This document shows positions 10,268-22,700 of a DNA stretch of 64,000 nucleotides, in pieces. Source of the DNA: Phanerodontia chrysosporium (taxonomy: Eukaryota > Basidiomycota > Agaricomycetes > Polyporales > Phanerochaetaceae). The stretch lies in assembly GCA_001910725.1 (NCBI GenBank), contig MJGA01000010.1:310001-374000 (forward strand), read 5' to 3'. Numbering within the stretch: position 1 is the first letter of the stretch; every line of letters starts with the position of its first letter. The position numbers and the translations under genes are program-made. Under the pieces are notes generated by a model. It ran no database searches. It had not been told where the DNA came from and saw nothing but the letters and a program-made list of their open reading frames with translations.

Positions 10268-13013
10268 ATGCCTGATCCAACCCCCATTCCATATGCTCCT
10301 CAATCTAACTCTATATCTCGTATCATTACGAAGAAAACATATGTGTCGTCCCCCTCCTCCTCTGTTGCGGCTCAGAAGCAGGACATGCTTGACGACTTGC
10401 AGGAAAAAGTTCCAGAAATCGAATGGAGGTTCTTCACCAATCACGTTCTTCCCGCTATTCCTCGCCCTGTTCATTTGGATAAGGTCATTCAGAGGCTCAA
10501 GGACGCTGGGGACATCGTCGAAGACGCGAAAGGGAACGAGACATGGGCTGCGTTCAAACGATCTACTTCCACTTCCAAACTCTTCACCGACGAAACCGAG
10601 AACGAAACCTTCAAGGGCTTCCAGGCGGTCGTCACAGCCATCAAAGAAGCGTCGGGAAATCGACACAGGGCGAAGAGACTATTTCGCTGCAATCCAGATA
10701 GGGCACCCTTGTCAGAGAACAGGGACAACAATACGAGGCCAGATGGCTACTACCTGCGAAACCCAGTTTCGGGGGCTTTGAACGTTAAGAAGCCGCTGTG
10801 GAGCGATGTCATCGTCCCCTGTGAGTTCAAACTACGGAACTCAGACAAGGACAAAAACACGGTATGATGCATTTTCACGGTTTCCAGGCGCTGCGGCTGA
10901 TATCCGCGTACAGAACTGGCAGCAGATCATATGGTCGCTCAATCATCTCATGCGAGAGGATCCAGCCCGCCGCTTTGTCTTGGGGTTCACCATAGAGAAA
11001 ACAGACTTGAGGATCTGGTTCGTCAGTCGTTCGGACGTCTTTGTGTCCTCCGCGGTCAACTTCCTCACGGTGAGCACGGCTTGATAAGATAATGCTTGAT
11101 GCTCTGGCTTATGTGCGCGTTCAGGATATCCGATCCGTCGTCGACCTATTTCTCCGCCTTCAATTTGCGGAAGACCACGAACTTGGCATCGACGAGACAG
11201 TTACGCGGCTCAACGCTCCGGATCCCACAAGAGGCGTTCAATACGATATCCGAGTTGGCGACAAGGTCTACCGGACTCAGCGACTCATCTCGTCCATCGG
11301 CGCGGAATCGATGCGCGGTAGAGGTACTCGAGTGTGGGAAGTGAAAGAGGTGGATGCGAAGGGACACGAGGTCGGGGACCCGATGATCCTGAAGGATTCG
11401 TGGGGCGGTAAGTCAAGACCGAGAGAGTTCGACATCAGCACAGCTATTCGCAACACCAGCACGCCCCATCCGATGCTCAAAACCCTACTCGACAACCATT
11501 TGCTTACCTACGTCGACTCATGGGACGTCACCCTCATGACCCGTGATGGCGAGAAGGAGGACAGTACTCGCGAGGTCATGCTGCGAGGAGGGACCCCGGT
11601 GTGGACGACCGTACTTCGGGTGCAGAAAGATTACGAAGCCAGCAAGCGCGTCGTGCAGAAGCATCCGGCACAAGGAGTGCTGTCAAATCCCAAGAAATCG
11701 GACATCACCTACGTTGAATATGGAGAGAAGATCCACCATCGCGTCATAATCAAGGAGGTCGGTACCACCATCGTGGAGGCAGGGACACTTTCTAAGGCGT
11801 TCGCCCATCTCTCTGAAGTTGCGAAAGGTTCGTGCTGACCTGAATGCATCAGTCACGAGTATATCATTGACTTCCTTGCCCCTCTAGGGCTGAGCGCGCT
11901 GCATTCGGCTGGATGGGTCCACCGCGATATCAGCGTTGGCAACATCATCATCCACGACGGACAGACTAAACTGGGCGACGTCGAATATGCCAAACGAGAA
12001 GCTGATGACACGACTCATGATGTACGCACGGTACGTTCTGCATTCGCTTCGGGTAAACAGGTTCCTTTGCTAACGGGGTTCAGGGCACTGCGTTTTTCAT
12101 GGCCGCTGAAGTCCACAACGGTCAATACAGTCACAACCCGCTCCCGCTCCCGAATACTGGCGATCCCAACGACGATTCTCGTGCACCGCCTGCGAGTAAT
12201 CTGAACACAGTGACGGTGCAAAACCTAGCTGGCGACCAGAGCGCGCCTCTCCCGTTTGATTACTGGGAACAGCCTGCAGATGAGGTTCCTCAGAAAGTAG
12301 ACGATGAGCCAGCCCCCGTCATGTTCAAGCACAACCCGCTGCATGACTTGGAGTCGCTTCTGTGGCTGGCGTTCTACCTTCTTCTCTGTACCATCCTCCA
12401 TCTTCCTCGACCTGCCGACGTGTCCGACGAACAGTGCGAGAGCTACCAACGTGCTCAAGACAAGCTTGCGGCGGATATCTTCCACAACATGTGCACGAGG
12501 GGCAATATGACTATCACGGACGCCTTCTCAGCTCTGCTCATCGGCCTACACCCCCGTGTTTACGTTATCTGCAAGAAGCTGGACGACGTCCGGAAAGCAC
12601 TGAAGACGGCTTACATGGAGAGTGAGCGTGACTCTTCTACACTCAGCTTCATGGGAATTCTGTCGCTCCGGCTAGCCCTGCCATCGCAACCCGACCAGCT
12701 GATGTCTCTCCACCGCCTCTTCGCGACTCGGTTCACGTCCATCTCCAAGATGCTCCAGGAAGAAGGCGATATCCCGTTCACCAGTCCATACACTATCCCC
12801 CAACAAAGGCAGCAGATGGCGGCTGTGCAACACGCTGAGGAGAAGAAGAAGGTTGGCAAAGGCAAAGCTACTAAGCGAGCGCAGACCACGGGTGCTGTCA
12901 TTTCCTCGGAGTCTAGTCGCTCTCGTCGGGGGCGTAGAGGTCAGAAGTCGGAGGACCCGGAGGTCCTTGAATTGAGCCGTCAATACAAGACCAAGCTTCG
13001 GCCCCCGCAGTGA
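10268..13013 (+). CDS. FunK1 protein kinase, copy 4, with basic tail
   Basis: Intact FunK1 kinase, the closest relative of copy 3 in the window. Exons 10268-10861, 10914-11069, 11125-11827, 11888-12030 and 12084-13013 give 841 residues. The order is the same: RFFTNHVLPAIPRP, EDPARRFVLGFTIEKTDL, GAESMRGRGTRVWEV, the lysine of MILKDSW (about 340), GWVHRDISVGNIII (HRD 496-498), KLGDVEYAK, then KHNPLHDLESLLWLAFY. After the family ending EEGDIPF it carries an extra tail of about 85 residues with basic clusters (KKKVGKGKATKR, SRSRRGRRGQK) that could be a nuclear localisation signal. All four introns are 52-60 nt with GT-AG ends. The ATG at 10268 is preferred because a TATA box precedes it; an in-frame ATG also exists at 10220. 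Function is unknown beyond the family. Confidence 0.88.
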
Positions 13014-14229
13014 AGGTGCTCAGGTATTTACTGGTTGGAGTGTGGATGTGGAGGTTATATGTGACGTACTGTATATGATGTATAGCTTATGTCTCGAGTG
13101 GAATGTTTAAAGAACTTGAGACCGACTAGACTGAATTCACGGCCTTCGTACTTCGGGTGGGTCTTGGCTTGCAGCGTACTCTCCACCCAGGCGACTGAAC
13201 TCTGCCAAGACACTGTAGGATGTGCCGACAGCATAGCCTGCAAAGAGGGGATCCCTCGCGCGGCAGTGTCCACCAAATCTCCTGCATGTACTATCTTATC
13301 CATCTGAAGTGCTTGCGTGAGTACATGCTCTCACCATGTGCATACGTAGGAACGTACCTTACCGCGTGGAGTTGAATTGTTGGTTTTGCAGTGTTCCCGG
13401 CCGAATGTGCTCGTACTACGCCATAGTTCGCGCTATTCACCCAAACAGATCTAGGTGAGACGAAATTTGCATTGGCTATTGTACTGATACTGGAGAGAAA
13501 CCAGGCGCGAACATAGAGCGATGTGAGGGCGTGTTATTGCTACCGACAAGAGAAGCGAGGGGATAAATGAGTATACGACGACGGGCCAAGGGAGACATCT
13601 CTAAACAACAGAGGGAGATATTGCAGTGCACATAGCAAACAGGAGAACAAAACAAGAGAGGACAGTCGAGACATGAGGCCGGGTGAGCATGCGTTGTCAT
13701 GAGCGAACAGAAGAAAAGACTAGAGTACCGTGAAGGGGCGTCATACGGTTGCGTGGCAGCGAAGTGTCATGTGGGTGGTGCAGCGGAAATTATGGAACCA
13801 TGAAGTGAAAACGTGGGGGCATGTACACGGAAAGGCGAATGCAGGGGAGGCGGCATGGAGCAGGGGGATTAAGCGTAGGCGATGTATGTAACAAGGTATT
13901 ATGTGCAATGCGATGGCTGGTCGTGGTATGTGGGAGGGCGACAGCACAGCGACGGGCCCGAGACGCAGGGTAATCGAGCGGCGCGAGGCAAGAAGAGTCG
14001 AGGGAACCAAGAGATGTCCGCAGGAATGCAAAAAGTCCAGTCGCGCGGGAATCCAATGGCAACAGGGGCGCGGAGCTGCAGATGCAATGGAAGAGGCGGG
14101 AATCGAGAACTGTTGTACATCCCAAATTAATCCAGAATGAACTTGTTACACCCTAACCGAGGCCGCGAGCAGATAAATAAGACTTTTGGGAGCTCCCGAG
14201 GCGGGCGCGCGGGAGAGGGCAGGCGGCGC
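13014..14229. other. Convergent intergenic gap
   Basis: It separates the 3' ends of FunK1 copy 4 and the Wee1-type gene. It probably holds both 3' untranslated regions. No further gene is seen; frames around 13740-14140 on both strands are low-complexity with no recognisable motif. Confidence 0.5.
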
Positions 14230-17200
14230 CTACAGACCAATGTCCATGGCTTCGTCATCTTCTTCGCCGTCCCAAAGAGAATTGCGACCGAGGATGTCTT
14301 CGAGCCACCCGCCGGGGGCTCCTGCAAGGGCGGAAGCTTGGAAAACGGGGCCAAGCTCCTTGCGGAAGTCGTCCATGGCGAGCCGTGCGCGAACGATCAC
14401 CGGGTGCGAGCACACCATACCGGCGTCCAGCCTCAGGTCCGGGTCGCTCCGCATCATGCCCTTGAGGAGCTCGATCAGCTCGGTCGAGATGTCGGCAAAG
14501 TCGATTTGAGAGAAGTCGTCGTGGCGAATGCGATGCCAAGCGTCGCCCCTACAGTCGTGTGCGCGGTCAGCCAACGGGAGACACGCATAATGATGGAGTA
14601 CTCACTGGTCCGGCACAACGATGTTGGTTGCCGTCTCCAGCATGGTCATACCGAAGCTGCACGGAGACCGTCAGCTGGCGAGGTGACATAGGCGGAGAGT
14701 AATCGTACCTGAAGATGTCGGCGGCTTTGCCGTATCTGCCTTGCAGCACCTCGGGCGCAAGATACAGCTTGTCACCCTCCCGCTCAAATGACTCGCGTTT
14801 CGTGCTAGAATCCTTTCGAGCGGGGCGTGGCCACAGCGAGGCCATGCCAAAGTCGCCGATCTTCAGCCGACCTTCACCAGTGATGAATATGTTTGCCGGC
14901 TTCAAATCAAGGTGGATGACACCCGCGTTGTGAATAAAGTCCAGGCCCTGCAAACGCATGGTCAGTGCCGCACGACGTGCCAACGCGGAGATGAGTACGC
15001 ACGCTGCTCAACTCAGAGAAGATCTTCCACACTCTGGCCTCGTCGAGCTTGGGGAAGGCACGCCCGTACTCCCACAGGAAGTGCGCAAAGTTGCCGAGCG
15101 CACATAGCTCCGTTTGGATGTAGAGCGTTTCGTCTTCTTCCCAGCTATCGATGTAGCCAAGCACGTTGGGGTGCCGGTCACCGTATCCAGCCGAACACGC
15201 TGCGCGGGACAGGTGCTTGAGGATGTCGACCTCTTCACGCAGGCGTTGTCTAGTGCGACAACCACTGTTAGCAGGATCCAGAGCCCAACAACGAAGCGAA
15301 CGCACCTATGCTTGACACCCTCAAACCTCTTCGACTTCTTCACAGCGAACATGACGGACGAGCTCTCCTTGTACCGCGCCTTCATCACCCGCCCAAACTC
15401 CCCCCGACCGAGCTCGTCAATCTCGACGAATTCGCGGTCGAACTTGCCAGGCCGCTCCTCACCGCTTGGTATCGAGAGGCGACCACGGATAGCTGAGCCT
15501 GGGAAGATGGTCGGGCGCGCCGGCCGTGGAGCGGTATGCGAAAGCGGGCGATGCGGCGACCGGTCACGGAGTGTCGGGAAGTGCCGTGCAACGGCCTCGA
15601 CTGTTGGTGAGTTTGTCGCTGTCGAGGTCTCAGAGACAACACTCGACGTAGACTCTTGACTACACGGGAGCGGCACCTCCGACATCTTCGCTAGCGGGGA
15701 CTGTTGCGCAACTGCAGACGTCTGCCAGTCTACAACACGAGATAAGTTCCTGCACCATACATACAGCGCATATTACTGACCTTTCGCAGAAACGCGTGTC
15801 GGAGTGGCATTTCGTGAAGTGTCGCTTCCGCTCGAGAACGCGCCACTGCTGCTCCTGCGCATCAGCCACCGCGTCCGAGTCTTCGGGTCAGCGGCCTTGG
15901 CAAACGGAGGGACCGGAGGTCGACCAGGACCAAGCTTGAGATCTCTCCTTATTGTCGGACTTGCCTCCTCATCCTCGTTCTCAGTGTCAATCAGGCTGAA
16001 GGCTTCCTTGCGCTGGCGGGTGGTGAGAAGACCCGGGAACGCCGCAGGGAGACTCTTGCGTGGCTTGCCCTTCTTGTCCTTGCCGCCACCCTCGCGGGGC
16101 TCGTCCTCGAACTCGGGAAAGCCGATCTTGTTCGCTACTGCACTCTGCCACGGACGTTCCACGAGGTGCGAGGTCTTAATCTTCTTCACCGGGGTCCCAG
16201 GCACGCGCTGAGACTCGCCTGGGACAGGTCCGGACGCCTTGCTTCCTCCAGAAAGCATGCGCAGAATGAACGCGTCAACGCCGGCGTTGGGGTCCGATGG
16301 GTCATAGTCGAACGAGTCGTCGTGGACAATGCCGACACCAGGCCAGCCGGACTCTGGCCCTGGTGCGATACCAGGAGTGATCAGAGCTTCACCATCGCTT
16401 TCCGACTGCATAGAGCTCAGGGAGCCGGACGCACGAGGACCCAAGGCCAAGAGCGGACCGCTGCTGGTGCTGAGACTGGAAGACTGGAACTCGTCCTCGC
16501 TATCGTCGAGGGCAATTCCTGAGTCGCGAGGTCGGAACTTCTTCTGGAGCTTCTCGACAGATTCGGCGCGCGGCCTTTTCGTAGGGCTATCCTGTTCGGC
16601 GAACGCGAAGAGCGACGACGGCCGTCCTGGGCTGCTGAAAAAGAGCTCTTCCTCGTCGAGATCATCCCGAGATGGTGATGAGGTGCCGGCAAAGCTGTGG
16701 CGGGTCTTAAGCTTCCCGCCCAGGCCAGGAGGCGCATCAATGCTCATGGCGTCGCTGCCCTTCTTCTCCCGAGCCCCTGGCTGTGGGATCGACGGGCCGA
16801 AAAACAAGGATGCGGAGCTGATGCTGGCCAGGCGATCCAAGGAGACGCGATTCGGTGGTGATCGAGCACGTGCAGCCGAACTAGAGAGTCGACGAGTTCG
16901 TGGCTGTGGAGAACCAATTTCGATAGAGCTGGCTGAAGATGTGGAACTACGGCGATCGCGCAACTCCGAGAGTGAGGGGAAAGCGACAGCTCCTGGGGTC
17001 CTTCCCGCATTTAGAACGGGAGTCGGAAAGCCCTTGTTCTTTGATTGAGGTGAGTATGTGCGGTTTGCTTGTTCGACTGAAGGACATACCTCATGGAGTC
17101 TGGGCGCAGGAGTCGCTGCGAGGAGCTCAGCAGAGACAGGGCGTTGCCGTGCGCGGCGCTTGTTAACGTGCCCGCCGGGCGACATCGACTCGATGACCTC

Positions 17201-18082
17201 GTCTTCGCTACTCTTGCCAATGAGGAGCGCTAATCCTGGAGACTTCTTCGCCTTTGCCTTCAAAGTACTAGGCGACGCAGTCGGTCGCTTCCGGTCACTC
17301 TCTCGCTCCCTCTTGGTCCCCGCCGTGGAGTCGTATCCACTCTCGTCTCCTGAGAGGTCGCGATCCTGGATCTTCAGGCGACGCATAGAATCCGATTGTC
17401 GCTTCAGATGGGCTTCAGCATCAGCCTTCGAGACGGGCGTGGTCGTGGCGAAGCTTGGGGCAGGTAACGGGGCGAGGCGCTCGAAGCCGAATGGCTCGCC
17501 ATCGTTCAGGTCGGAGACAGAATGAGTGACGCTCAAGGGCGTGAGCATGCAGGACCGTTCAGGCGTGGAGAACGAAATTGGCGTCGGTTTCCGCTTCGTT
17601 CCGACGGTCGTCACAGGGAGGGCCGCGAACGGCGAGTTTGTCGGGGCTGCGGAGAACACAGGGCGGGCGGGCGTCTCGAAGATGTTCGACACCTGCTTCA
17701 CGGGGGTTCGGAGTGGCATCGGCGAGGACGACGGCGGAAAGAGCGTGCGAGTGTTGGATGGAGACTGCGGAGCGAGAAAGAGCGCGTCGTCGTCGTCGGT
17801 ATCGAAGAGGTTAGACCTAGGCCGCACCGGACTCGTGTCCTTGTCCGACACGAGCCTATACGACGCCATGGGCGACGAGAACACGTCGTCTTCGTCTACG
17901 GAGCAAACAGGCAGACTGCGTCGTTTCATAGGAGAGGTGTTCATCAGGGGAGACAGATGTTTTGGAGGCTTAGTTGGAAACCTAGGCGGGGTGTGGTATT
18001 CCGTCACAGGGCGACGAACTGGGGAACCGTTCTGGTCGCGTCGGCGGGGCCTCTGGGCAACGTATTCGGTGGAAGAGAACAT
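14230..18082 (-). CDS. wee1: Wee1-type CDK-inhibitory kinase
   Basis: Wee1 kinases phosphorylate the inhibitory tyrosine of Cdk1 and delay entry into mitosis. Exons on the minus strand (15781-18082, 15306-15711, 15003-15249, 14709-14947, 14606-14656, 14230-14548) join without a frame error to 1187 residues. Residues 1-~860 are disordered, Ser/Pro-rich, with many S/T-P sites (for example PVRRPVTEYHTPPRFPTKPP), typical of Wee1 regulatory regions. The kinase domain starts with EIDELGRGEFGRV (G-loop 869-876) and the lysine of FAVKKSK (about 892). The catalytic loop is VIHLDLKPANIFI (Asp 999), with the Wee1-like HLD in place of HRD, then KIGDFGMA (Asp 1017) and EGDKLYLAPEVL. The tail after the domain is short. 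It starts at the only ATG before the long first exon. Full-length wee1/swe1 orthologue; confident. Confidence 0.93.
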
Positions 18083-19725
18083 GATAGTGAGGTATAAAAG
18101 AGAGTAGAGGTAGCGCTGCGGGAGTTTGTGGGGTTAGGTACGGGGGTCCAAGGGGATAATTAAGGCAGTGGATGGGGGCCAGAGGGTATTGTCCCTCGCT
18201 GCCGACGAGATTCGGGCCTTGAGACGGGTGTTGTGGGGTTTGTCGACCTGTGTACTGTCACAGACCCCGTTGAAGATGTCGTCGAGCGCAGCGGACACGA
18301 GAGACAGAAAGGAAAATGGGGGGCGGGAGATGGTCGTCGGCAGGGCGGGGCTCCCGTTCAACAAACAAGTCACGTGGGCGCCTCTCGGTGATGGCCGCAG
18401 GAAACGCTCATGTCGCGGTCGCGGTTCGGTTTGCTCAACCTCGACCACCGCACACAAAGTCGCAGTTTGCAGCCCATAATAAGCGCGACATGAGCGTGGC
18501 TGGACTGTTTTTTTCGAAGTCGCAACCGATTCTTTTGCCTGGTCCTAGTCACAGCCCTGCTAGATGCAGCTAGATGTCCGCGACGCGATCGACCAAACTA
18601 CTTCCGTTTGATCTCCTTAGGCCGCTCGCAATTGGCCGACACTAAGATTGGGTTAAAGCAGTCGTTGCTTTCAAAGTGACGAGGTTCTCCATCTGGGTAT
18701 CATTCAGAATTGCCTTCGCAGGAGGAAGATGCGCGTAACTACGTGCTAGGGGTGTCCTCAATTTCGGAAAGTCTTCTGGGTCTATCTCGCTCTACCTCAG
18801 ATATCAAGTCCGGTGCGACCGAGCACCAGAGGAACTTGGCACTTGACCTCCTAATAACAGTATCAGTAAAACTACAATTCTGGTATGTTGTTGAGAGTGC
18901 GGGAGGGGGGCATCATGGGGAACCGAGCAGATGTAAGTTCATGACGCGCCACACTGCGTGCAAGCTGCTCAGCCAATCTCATGAGCACTGATAACATCCA
19001 GTGGGGTGCACGTCTCACGCCTTGATTCATTACTAGCGACGTAGCATTGTCTATCTCATTGAACCAAATCAAAATGGGGATCATAGAGACAATATATCGA
19101 CTTAGTCGGGGACGCCACATCGGAATTGCCTGAGTCCGACAATGCAACGAAAGCGCAACAGATGCTGCCGTTGACCCAGGGGAATGTCATGTCACCAGTC
19201 AGAAAGGGATTATCAGAGCTTCAGAGTTCTATAACATGAGGTGGTTTGACCAGTATCACAGTACTACATGCTGAGAAGTACAGTAATCCCTGGCCCTCGT
19301 CATCCCCAGTGCATGCCCGCCGTTCAACCCAGAAAAAGAAAGAAAGAAATAAAGAGCCCCGTCAGAGCGCTGACGACAGCACAGTTATGTAGGTCGCTGC
19401 ATGTTGGAGCTTCATATCCGAGGCCTTCCTACGCAGATGAGAGTGAGAGAGTCGGCAGCCCGACGTAAATTAAGCTGAGGCTTTGGGGTTTGTTCAGTTA
19501 TCATACCTAACGTCCACTTACTTACTGTGCTTCACAAAGTAAACGCCAAAGTAAGAAGTCCAACTGATCAACTGTTACTAAAGGCTTAGTAAAGTTACTT
19601 ACTATGAGCCATCTCTCTGGCGTTTTGTTATTACAGCGATGGCTTGACCCCGTACCTCAGTCTCCTCGCTGGTCATTTGTTTGTGACATCTCGCAACAGT
19701 CCTGAGAACCCATACCGACGAATGT
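18083..19725. other. Divergent intergenic region, wee1 to MED12
   Basis: About 1.6 kb between two divergent genes. The part near 18083-18500 should contain the wee1 promoter and leader. Frames at 18710-18991 and 18872-19147 show no family motif. I see no RNA gene or repeat. Confidence 0.5.
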
Positions 19726-22700
19726 ATGGCCTCAGGTGACAAGAAAGTCCCCCCTATCTATCAGTGCCAACCTCCGGGATGGCTCCCGAGGGCTCATGGC
19801 TATGCTGATCTCGGTACGTTTTCCGAATTCGATACCAGTTCCCTGCTTACCGGTGTTTTAGGTTATGTGTCGTTCTTTCCGCCAAAGCCAGACCAGGAGG
19901 AGGACATCTTGACCGAGCATAATGTGAAGAATGGCTTTCAGCAGCCTCCGGTCGTTCCGGTGCGTGTTCTAATCTGTTCAGTAGATGCACTTAGCTCAGG
20001 GCAATTTAGGCCGAGACATACACGGCCAGAGACACTGTCAAGCCAAGGCTCTCTGCAGACAATGCTCTCGCAGAGCTAGAAGACCTCATGTCGCAGATCT
20101 TCGCTCGTAAAGCAGAGAATGTCCCTCCCATCCCGTATGTGCCTCTCCCCGGTGCAGGAACGACTCCTCATACCACGACAGGCCCTCATCATTTAAGCTG
20201 CCCTCTCGGGTGACCATGAACGATGCGAAAAGGCAAGCATGGTTCGCCGACCTCGCAAACCCAGACGTACCACTGCACAAGCTGAGCAAGAGCGTCCCGC
20301 ACGGCGCGAAGGGACACGACCTGCTCGACCTCCTGCACCAGAACAAGGTCGCGATCCGCGCGCCGTGTGGTTTCTCCGCGTTTTTGGCGGGAACGAAACG
20401 GTACGCCCGTCTTCTGCGGTCTGCGCGCCTGGGGGATTCATGACATCCGGAAGGCAGGCCTCAGGAACAAGCCGCAGTACGTCCCGACGCAGTACAGCGT
20501 GGACTGGGCGAACGTCGTGTGCGGGTATCTCAAGAAGCAGCTCATCGAGATCGCTCTACCCATGGCCCCGCGTCCGGGCCTGAACGTTAAGCAGTCGTTC
20601 AAGGGCGTTCTCGCAGATGAAGCGTCTCGGGAGCGATGGGTGTCGCGCTTCACATACAGGTATTCCAATCCTTTTGTTTCCTTCCGACGCGCACGCTCAA
20701 TTATCGGCCGTGCAGCCTGAGCTTATTGCGGGCGTTCTACGCTGAAGGCATGGTGGACCACCGGACCTTCCTGGCTTGGCTTGTACAGCAGTGTACCGCA
20801 TGTAACCTGGCTCAGCTTGGGTTTGTTATCCGTCTCGTTGACGAGTACCTCGATGGGATGATGGTTTGTCACGCTTTGGTGCGACCGCTGGTCGAGGCAT
20901 GCATCCTCCGGCTCGCCGAGGTGAGTGTACGCAGTGATTATCCTCGTTCAAGAATGACAACTTCGCTCTCTAGATACGCTCAGCTACTGTCAGAGACCAT
21001 CTGGACAGCGTGGAACAGGTGTTGAAGTCTGTTTTATTGGTACGTCGCACCGAGAACGAATGTGTCAAAAACACTGATCGTGCAACAGAGATGTTTGCTA
21101 GGGTTGAGAGACGGGTTCATCAATCCACGTATTTGGTCCCAGCACTCATCGCTACTGGAGGACATCTTGGCGGAGCACATCAGCCTGACATCGTCGCAGA
21201 GCTCGGCGACTGGTGACTTGCGTGGCATGCCGGCTCTCAACGAGAGCTTCCTCGCCGCCTACGAAGACGTGAAGAAACGCAACGACGCCATGCTCTTCCG
21301 CAACCTGCCCCCACGCGTGCTCGGTTCCTTGTCCTCAGCGTTGTCTGACATCAAGGTAAAGAGTCATTTTTACGTCCACTATCCTCGCACGCTCACTGTC
21401 GCATAGCTCTTGAATTCACTATCATCTACATCCTGCATGGAGTCTTGTTCCTTCTTCGATGGAATTCTGGACCCGTCCCCAGCGTTCGCCAGGAAGCTAG
21501 ACATCCTGTTAACATGGAGTGTCACCCCTCTGCAATACGGCGACCACCGACCGTACGCCGCGGCGTCGCTCCTTCGTTTCTGGAGGGACAGGGCAGAGGA
21601 ACGAGCGGCGCGGCGAGAGCGCGAGTCGCCTGCGGACGACGTCCAGGATCACCTCTTCGATTGGCTGGACACGAGCGAGGTCGCGGGCGACGACAGCAAT
21701 CTCTCCTGTGTGGCCCTTCTGTTCGATCAGCTGGTCAAGAATGGTCTCTTCGACTATGGGCAGTATATTCAGCGTCTCATTGCTCGCGGAGAGGAGGGTC
21801 TCTCCTTCTCTGATGTGAGTGCCTTCGCGCGGTGTCCGACCCTTGCTGACGTGGAATTGTGCAGGACAACCCGTCCAAACACAGGAAATTTCTGCAGTGG
21901 ATACCGGTGCACAGCTCATCATCATCACTGATAACGCAACGCAAAGTCACACTCTACGGCCTTCGAGTGAGAGAAACTCCCGAAGACCAGAACGAGCGAG
22001 AGATCCGAAAGCACATCAGGGCAGTTCTGCCGGAGATCTTTGGCGGTGCGTGGGCGACAGTCTCAAGAATTTCTAGAGTTGACATCTGCTTCCAGGTGAA
22101 GTAGGAGAACACGCACCTTTCTCGGTGGACGTCACGTCGCAAGTCCCGGGATCCTCTCTGCGACGCGGTTTGAACAAGTCCGGCTATTCCGTGGATGGCT
22201 CCTCCCTGTCCTGAAAAAGGCGATTGCCGCGTACGTTGTCGTGAAGCATTGTCTAAGCGTCTAAGCGTTGCGCTAAAAGCTCTTTCAGACAAGCGAAAAG
22301 CGGGGACTACGCACCTTCACTGAGAGCGTATTGCGCAGCCACCACGATGATGGCGCGTAGCCGGCACTACGGAATCATACTGGAGGTGAGAGTCTTTTAA
22401 TTTCATTTGCGCTCTTACCAAGTACGTCACAGCTATCTCTGTTTGCGCTAGAGCATGCAATGTCGAACGAATTCCTGTCAGCGATCCTCCAAGTCTTGAG
22501 GCAACACGTTGAAGTCTGGGGATGCATGAATAAGATGCAAGATATCGCTCAGGCACTTTACGCGATGCACAACTTTTGGAAAACAAGAGGCGTCCAGAGC
22601 CGGGACCTGCTCACACTGCTCTTCGCGATCGACAATGGCCGCCACCTCGATCAGGCATCCAGAGCGCAGCTGATGGCGGACCACGAGCAGTTCATCCGCG

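Noticed and set aside
16329..18107. Long plus-strand frames opposite the wee1 gene
   Set aside because: They are antisense shadows of the 769-codon first exon of the Wee1-type gene and contain no motifs of their own.
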